Source: JANNYA01 sp043754435
GTDB taxonomy: Bacteria; Pseudomonadota; Gammaproteobacteria; Xanthomonadales; SZUA-5
Direction: 5' to 3'
NCBI GenBank assembly: GCA_043754435.1
Contig: JAYUUS010000015.1
Span: 1-19,584, forward strand
Length of the DNA: 19,584 nt
The notes below the pieces were generated by a model. The model was not told where the DNA came from. It worked only from the letters and a program-made list of their open reading frames with translations, and ran no database searches. Below, in pieces: positions 14,960-19,584 of the stretch; position 1 is the first letter of the stretch, and each line of letters begins with the position of its first letter. The translations under genes were made by a program, and so were the position numbers.

Positions 14960-15891
14960 GACTCGCCCGAACGCTCGGCCACCGCGCGCTTCAACTGCGG
15001 TTGATAGGCGGCCAAATCACGCGCCGAAATCACCACCACACCAGAACCCCCGCGCGCAAATTCAGCCCATTCACCCGGCAAATCTGGCAATAGCGCCAGC
15101 AGCGTAGATTCGGATGCGCCCACTTCTAAAACCAGCACGCCATTCGCGGTTAAATGCTGGCTGGCTTCAGTCAAAATAGCCAGCGGCGCGTCTAGTCCGT
15201 CACTGCCACTGACCAAACCCATTTTAGGTTCGTGTGCGAACTCCGCCGCCAAGGCATGCATTTCCGGCTCGCTGACATAGGGCGGGTTGGTCACGATCAG
15301 ATCGTATTTGCGGCCTTTGAGTGCGGCAAATAAATCGGACTGAATCACCTCAACACGACTTTTAACACCATGCTGCTCCGCATTAAATTCGGCTATCTGT
15401 AGCGCGGCTTCGCTCAAATCGACCAAATCTACATGCGCGTCGCTAAAATGCGCCGCACAAGCAATGCCGATACAGCCAGAACCGGTACACAAATCTAAAA
15501 TGCGGCTTGGAATGGCTTGCAGCCAAGGCTCAAAACTGTGCTCAATCAGCTCAGCAATCGGTGAACGTGGGATCAACACCGACTCGTCCACCTTAAAAGC
15601 CAAGCCGCCAAACCACGCTTCGCCGGTGATGTAGGCGAGCGGCTTGCGCGCAATTCGTGCGGCTATACGCGCGAGTACTGCGGCCCGTTCGTCTATTAGC
15701 AATGTCGCCGCGCCATAGGCGGGTGGCATATCGTGTGGTAGATGCAGGGTGTGTAAAACCAAATAGCTCGCCTCATCTAAGGCGGACTCGAACCCGTGGG
15801 TGAAACTTAGATTGGCTTCATTGAAACATGTGGTGGCATAGCGAATAAAATCGCAAATCGTGCTGAGCAAGTCGGTTTGTGTATTGGTCAT
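14956..15891 (-). CDS. prmB: Ribosomal protein L3 N5-glutamine methyltransferase
   Basis: PrmB uses S-adenosylmethionine to methylate a glutamine of ribosomal protein L3. Of the 311 aa, residues 1-90 form the helical substrate domain. The AdoMet motif I DLCTGSGCIGIA is at 133-144 and the amide-binding NPPYV at 192-196. PrmB, rather than the release-factor enzyme PrmC, is favoured by IPRSPIAELI near 107-116, by EPKMGLVSGSDGLD near 211-224, and by linkage to aroC. The ATG start at 15889-15891 has only a weak upstream GAG. A palindromic repeat lies about 110 bp upstream, between prmB and the permease gene. Confidence 0.94.
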   Translation of the reverse strand: MTNTQTDLLSTICDFIRYATTCFNEANLSFTHGFESALDEASYLVLHTLHLPHDMPPAYGAATLLIDERAAVLARIAARIARKPLAYITGEAWFGGLAFKVDESVLIPRSPIAELIEHSFEPWLQAIPSRILDLCTGSGCIGIACAAHFSDAHVDLVDLSEAALQIAEFNAEQHGVKSRVEVIQSDLFAALKGRKYDLIVTNPPYVSEPEMHALAAEFAHEPKMGLVSGSDGLDAPLAILTEASQHLTANGVLVLEVGASESTLLALLPDLPGEWAEFARGGSGVVVISARDLAAYQPQLKRAVAERSGES

Positions 15892-15998
15892 AACTCGAAG
15901 GCTACCGCGCTAGAGCAAAGGGCACAAACGGAATTATCAGGCTGAGATTCAAAATGATGTTTAAAGTATGAGTTGTTTTTGAACCAAACCTTAAAAGA

Positions 15999-16116
15999 AC
16001 CGTTCGCCCTGAACCCGTCGAAAGGCAGAGGCGCATAAATACTGACGCAGCCGCAGCACTTTGTGCATCACGAAGTTTGCGGCTACATGCTTCGACGTAG
16101 CTCAGCACGAACGGGT
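15999..16116. repeat. Dispersed palindromic element, copy 2
   Basis: The outer arms ACCGTTCGCCCTGAACCCG (from 15999) and the reverse complement of the stretch ending CAGCACGAACGGGT (16116) pair imperfectly. The centre shares GCAGAG.CGCA, GCATCACGAAG and CTACATGCTTCGAC with copy 1, in the same orientation. It is about 10 bp longer and more diverged than copy 1. It fills most of the gap between the permease stop (16149) and the prmB start (15891). Confidence 0.88.
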
Positions 16117-16148
16117 TTCTTTCAGTGACACGGCAGGACTAGATCGCG

Positions 16149-18554
16149 CTACTTGCTGCGCAATGCAACCTGTGGCGGCACCGCTAGCGCTCGGCGGGTT
16201 GGCATAATGCCAGCGAGCACCGAAATACCAAGCAGGCACGCGGCGGCGTTAAACGCTGCTAAATCGAGCGCTACTTCGCCCTGAAATATCTCATGCAGCA
16301 TACTGGCTGCGGGTATACCAACCGCAAGCCCAAACGCAATACCCGCGAGCACTTGCAGACTCGTCTGCCCAAGCAGTGCGCGCATAATCGCAAAAGTTTG
16401 CGCACCGAGCGCGCGACGCACGCCAAATTCACGCACACGTTGGTTTGCCAAAAAGGCGACCAATCCGTACAGCCCGGTTGCACTCAGCAGCAGTGCAATC
16501 ACACCCATCCCTGTAAAAATGGTGCTGAGCACGCGTTCTGAAGCCATTGTTTCCTGGCGAATTTCCGGATAAGTGCGCAACCAATAGACCGGCATATCCG
16601 AATCCGCCTGCGCTACAACCTGCTGCATCGCCGCCTTCAAACTCGCCGGGTTCGTGCCTGCTTGCGCGCGCAGAGCGATCGAGAAAAATCGCTCATCTTT
16701 TTGGCTCATAGGCGCTAATACCGTCATATCGCGCCGATCATCGATTTCATCCAAGCGCAGCGTATTCACCACGCCAATGACGGTACTTTTTTGACTATCC
16801 CCACTGATGCGGGCCTCACCCACGCGCACAATGGTTTGTCCAAGTGCTTGGCTCCGCCCGCCCATTTTCGCGGCTGCGTGCTCGTCAATGACGACCACTG
16901 GTTCTGTGTCGGCTCGGTCTCTGGCATCAAAAAATCGCCCTGTCAGTAATTTGACTCCGTAGGCATCAGCGAAATGCGCATCGACAGCACCGGCAAACAC
17001 GTCAACTGCCTGCGTTGGGTCAGCGCCAGGGAATAAGACTTGTTCAGAGCCCCCTGAATCACCCGGCAATACCGAGTTAATAGACGCTGCAGCGACTCCT
17101 GGAATGGCCTGTAGCTGACTTTGCAGGGCGGCAACGAAGCTATTTACGGCCTCTTGAGTCGGATAGGTGGTTTCAAAAAGTGCGATACGCCCGGTTAGCA
17201 ACGGCGCCTCATCAATGCCCAAACTGGTATTTTCCAGAGATTGCACAATCCGCACCACCACAAAAGTATTCACCAAAACCGCGCAAGAAAGCGCCACCTG
17301 TAACGCGATAAGCCATTGCCCCGCGCCGCGCCCGACCACTCCGCGCGCGGATTGATGTAGGGTGCCTGCGTTGATCGCCCGCTTCAAGCGATGCAGTGGC
17401 AATACCAGCGTGATGAAAGCGGCGAGGAGGCAAAGTGCGACACTCCAGGCAATCGTTGCAGCCGTTCCGCCAAACTGCATATAGGCAGGCACAATATCTT
17501 GACCCAACTGCGCCATGAGAAACCGACCGCCAAAAATGGCGAGTGCCGCAGCAATACCGGCACTCAGCAGTGCCAATATCAGCGTTTGCAGCACAATATT
17601 CATCGCCAGACGCCAAAAACTCGAGCCCAATGCCAACTGCATCGTTTGCTCCGCACTTTGCGAAAGCACCCGCACCAGCATGATTGACGCGGAGTTACCA
17701 CACGCGACCAACAGCAGCAGCAGCACGCCTGACAGCATAATGCCGAGCAATTTTTTGGTGTCGCTATCCGCCAAAGTAAGCCCGGTTGTAAGAATCGACT
17801 GCTGAGTTTTACGCAATAAGATGGCCTCATCGCCAAGCGCCGTGAGCTGTGCGTTTTGCAGCCACGCATTGAGGCGCGCGATGGCTGCGGTTCTATCTGC
17901 AGCGGAATGGGCTAAGAAAAAGCTCTCATAGTTCGATTCTAAATCTGCCGCCTTACTATTCAAACCGCGCGCCAGCCAAACCTGCTCGTTTTTTGGGAAG
18001 CTAAAGTTTTCCGGCATCACGCCAATAATTTGCCAAGGCTTGCCATTGGCGCGCGTTACTCGCCCAAAGATTTTTGGATCACCCGCGTAACGATTTTGCC
18101 AAAGTGCATAGCTGATCAGCATCACCGGAGCCGCATCGGGCGCAAAATCACTGCCGATAAAAGCACGGCCCCGCACCGGGGCAACCCCCAGTAGACCAAA
18201 CAAGTCTTCCGATAGAAACGCGCCATCAAAGCGTTCCGGGCGTACGCCGTCGCTTAAATTGACGGTGGCACCACTGATGCCAGCCACTTTGCCCAGCGGC
18301 GCAAGTTCACGCTGCCACTCGCGTAAATCTGCACCGCTTGGCGGTTGCAAGTTATGGCTGTCTTGCACGGAGTAGCCAATTTTTACCGCCCTATCCGCGT
18401 TGGCAAAGGGCGGCGCATCAATCACCATCGCCTTAACAAAACTAAATATGATCATGACACTGCCAATCCCAACACTGAGCACCGCGATCACCAAGAGATT
18501 CACCCCGAGATCACGGCGCAACCCGCGTAGTGCTTGCATCAGTACAAAATTCAT
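16149..18554 (-). CDS. MacB/ADOP-type ABC permease without an adjacent ATPase
   Basis: An 801-aa inner-membrane permease with two copies of the MacB periplasmic domain plus FtsX domain. The first hydrophobic segment is about 15-41, followed by a periplasmic domain to about 270. Membrane helices lie near 275-298, 318-345, 362-385 and 415-437. A second periplasmic domain spans about 450-680, and three helices end the chain near 683-708, 735-760 and 770-790. VRVLSQSAEQTMQLALGSS and VREFGVRRALGAQ are the paired FtsX cytoplasmic motifs. This is the layout of the ADOP permeases first noted in acidobacteria. No ABC ATPase gene is adjacent on either side. The substrate is unknown; macrolide or peptide export are common default labels without support here. 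ATG at 18552-18554 with GGAG six bases upstream. Confidence 0.88.
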   Translation of the reverse strand: MNFVLMQALRGLRRDLGVNLLVIAVLSVGIGSVMIIFSFVKAMVIDAPPFANADRAVKIGYSVQDSHNLQPPSGADLREWQRELAPLGKVAGISGATVNLSDGVRPERFDGAFLSEDLFGLLGVAPVRGRAFIGSDFAPDAAPVMLISYALWQNRYAGDPKIFGRVTRANGKPWQIIGVMPENFSFPKNEQVWLARGLNSKAADLESNYESFFLAHSAADRTAAIARLNAWLQNAQLTALGDEAILLRKTQQSILTTGLTLADSDTKKLLGIMLSGVLLLLLVACGNSASIMLVRVLSQSAEQTMQLALGSSFWRLAMNIVLQTLILALLSAGIAAALAIFGGRFLMAQLGQDIVPAYMQFGGTAATIAWSVALCLLAAFITLVLPLHRLKRAINAGTLHQSARGVVGRGAGQWLIALQVALSCAVLVNTFVVVRIVQSLENTSLGIDEAPLLTGRIALFETTYPTQEAVNSFVAALQSQLQAIPGVAAASINSVLPGDSGGSEQVLFPGADPTQAVDVFAGAVDAHFADAYGVKLLTGRFFDARDRADTEPVVVIDEHAAAKMGGRSQALGQTIVRVGEARISGDSQKSTVIGVVNTLRLDEIDDRRDMTVLAPMSQKDERFFSIALRAQAGTNPASLKAAMQQVVAQADSDMPVYWLRTYPEIRQETMASERVLSTIFTGMGVIALLLSATGLYGLVAFLANQRVREFGVRRALGAQTFAIMRALLGQTSLQVLAGIAFGLAVGIPAASMLHEIFQGEVALDLAAFNAAACLLGISVLAGIMPTRRALAVPPQVALRSK

Positions 18555-18560
18555 CGCTGG

Positions 18561-18564
18561 CTCC
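18561..18564 (-). promoter_or_regulatory. Ribosome binding site of the orphan permease
   Basis: GGAG on the minus strand is six bases from the ATG at 18552-18554. It supports this start and independent translation from ftsK, which stops about 95 bp upstream. Confidence 0.65.
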
Positions 18565-18649
18565 GGTTAAATGCGTTGATAGGCAGATAACGCATAGTGC
18601 AAGTAACGCGCCACGCAAATTTTCGACCGGCAGCCACCGCATCGCTGCG

Positions 18650-19584
18650 CTAATGACTCGGCGGCGGTGGTGCCAAAACCTCACGATTACCCTGATGATT
18701 CGGCCCGGTTACAACGCCTGCGGCCTCCATATCTTCAATTAAGCGTGCCGCGCGGTTGTAACCCACTTTTAGCCGACGCTGGACGTAGGAAATCGACGCC
18801 TTACGCGATTCAGTCACGATGCGCAGCGCTTGATCGTAAAGCGCATCGCCCTCGCCGCCCGCCGCTTCCGGCAGCCCAGAATCGTTAATCACCCGGCCAT
18901 CGCCTAAATCTTGTACGTCTTCGGTTAAACCATGCACGTAGTTGGGCGAACCAAAATGCTGCTTTAAATAGGCAACGACTTTGTGTACTTCATGATCGTC
19001 AACGAACGCACCATGCACCCGCTCGGGGCTTGCGGTACCGGGCGGTAAAAATAGCATATCGCCGTGACCCAACAGCGTTTCCGCGCCGGACTGATCCAAA
19101 ATCGTGCGCGAATCAATTTTCGAGGACACTTGAAACGCGATGCGGGTGGGAATATTGGCTTTGATTAGGCCGGTGATGACATCAACGCTTGGGCGCTGTG
19201 TGGCCAGAATCAAATGCACACCGGCGGCGCGCGCCTTTTGCGCCAAGCGTGCGATTAATTCTTCGACCTTTTTGCCGACGATCATCATCATGTCGGCAAA
19301 TTCGTCGATCACCACCACAATGTAGGGCAAGGTTTCTAAATTTTCCGGCTGCTCGCCTGCTGCCGCGCGGTTGGGATTGAATAATGGATCAACGATCGGC
19401 TGGCCGTTTTCAATCGCCTCTTTCACTTTGCGATTAAAGCCCGCCAAGTTGCGCACGCCAACGGTTGCCATCAGCTTGTAACGCCGCTCCATTTCTGCCA
19501 CACACCAGCGCAGCGCGTTCGCGGCCTCTTTCATATCAATCACGACCGGCGCTAACAGATGCGGAATGCCGTCATAAACGGATA
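18650..19584 (-). CDS. ftsK: DNA translocase FtsK, C-terminal part (5' end outside window)
   Basis: FtsK pumps the terminus region of the chromosome through the division septum and activates XerCD recombination at dif. About 311 C-terminal residues are present and the frame is open to the right edge. Visible are YDGIPHLLAPVVIDMKEAANALRW and MERRYKLM, then Walker B IVVVIDEFADMM, then ARLAQKARAAGVHLILATQRP and the RIAFQVSSKIDSRTILDQ segment of the motor. The last 65 or so residues form the gamma winged helix (LYDQALRIVTESRKASISY...RRLKVGYNRAARLIEDME) that reads KOPS sites. The Walker A motif, linker and N-terminal membrane anchor lie outside the window. The 95-bp gap downstream of the TAG stop shows no convincing terminator. 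Confidence 0.97.
   Translation of the reverse strand, partial: SVYDGIPHLLAPVVIDMKEAANALRWCVAEMERRYKLMATVGVRNLAGFNRKVKEAIENGQPIVDPLFNPNRAAAGEQPENLETLPYIVVVIDEFADMMMIVGKKVEELIARLAQKARAAGVHLILATQRPSVDVITGLIKANIPTRIAFQVSSKIDSRTILDQSGAETLLGHGDMLFLPPGTASPERVHGAFVDDHEVHKVVAYLKQHFGSPNYVHGLTEDVQDLGDGRVINDSGLPEAAGGEGDALYDQALRIVTESRKASISYVQRRLKVGYNRAARLIEDMEAAGVVTGPNHQGNREVLAPPPPSH

Noticed and set aside
15902..16108. A 68-codon minus-strand frame upstream of prmB
   Set aside because: Its first half is the second copy of the palindromic element, and no ribosome site or family supports it.
13642..16116. The two similar palindromic elements as a CRISPR or tandem array
   Set aside because: Only two copies exist, 2.3 kb apart and separated by two core genes, without regular spacers or cas genes.
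1..19584. A defence island, biosynthetic cluster or prophage
   Set aside because: No restriction, toxin-antitoxin, integrase, phage structural or modular biosynthetic genes are visible; the genes are mostly core and envelope functions.

Overview
The window looks like chromosomal DNA of a Gram-negative proteobacterium, most likely a gammaproteobacterium. The evidence is a FimV-family polar hub protein, a class A (E. coli-type) RNase P RNA, a YbbA/YbbP-type ABC transporter, a DUF3025 protein, and a prmB-aroC-asd-fimV order on one strand. Parts of that order are familiar in Gammaproteobacteria, but a betaproteobacterium is not excluded. Base composition looks moderate in GC and fairly even by eye. 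I see no prophage, insertion sequence, CRISPR array, tRNA or plasmid gene.

Layout: (1) 1-531 (+) is the C-terminal third of an aldehyde dehydrogenase cut by the window edge. (2) 532-1114 holds a 70-bp inverted-repeat element (560-629), the RNase P RNA gene rnpB (about 690-1040, +) and its terminator (1056-1091). (3) 1115-4380 (-) is a two-gene ABC operon, ybbA then ybbP, coupled by a 4-bp GTGA overlap. (4) 4505-5035 (-) encodes an unrecognised small secreted four-cysteine protein, divergent from (5) a large periplasmic M16 zinc peptidase at 5207-8005 (+). (6) A DUF3025 gene (8010-8864, -) converges on the peptidase and diverges from (7) a small secreted orphan protein (9043-9468, +). A near-perfect 15-bp inverted repeat straddles that divergent gap. 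A bidirectional terminator (9495-9533) then separates the orphan from (8) fimV (9554-12373, -). (9) asd (12582-13601), aroC (13817-14959) and prmB (14956-15891) follow on the minus strand; aroC and prmB overlap by GTGA. (10) An orphan MacB/ADOP-like permease (16149-18554, -) lies downstream of (11) the C-terminal part of ftsK, which runs off the right edge.

Two homologous copies of a small palindromic dispersed element of about 110-118 bp, a third repeat of another type, and a tandem duplication inside fimV are the main structures beyond the genes.

Most of the genes are core functions: chorismate synthesis (AroC), the branch to lysine/threonine/methionine and diaminopimelate (Asd), methylation of ribosomal protein L3 (PrmB), chromosome segregation (FtsK), tRNA 5' processing (rnpB) and cell-pole/type IV pilus organisation (FimV). 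The envelope genes (two FtsX-fold permeases, the M16 peptidase and two small exported proteins) are the least characterised part. I do not see a convincing new multi-gene system here. The best leads are the operator-like repeat around 8867-9001, the two orphan secreted proteins, the orphan permease and the repeat elements.
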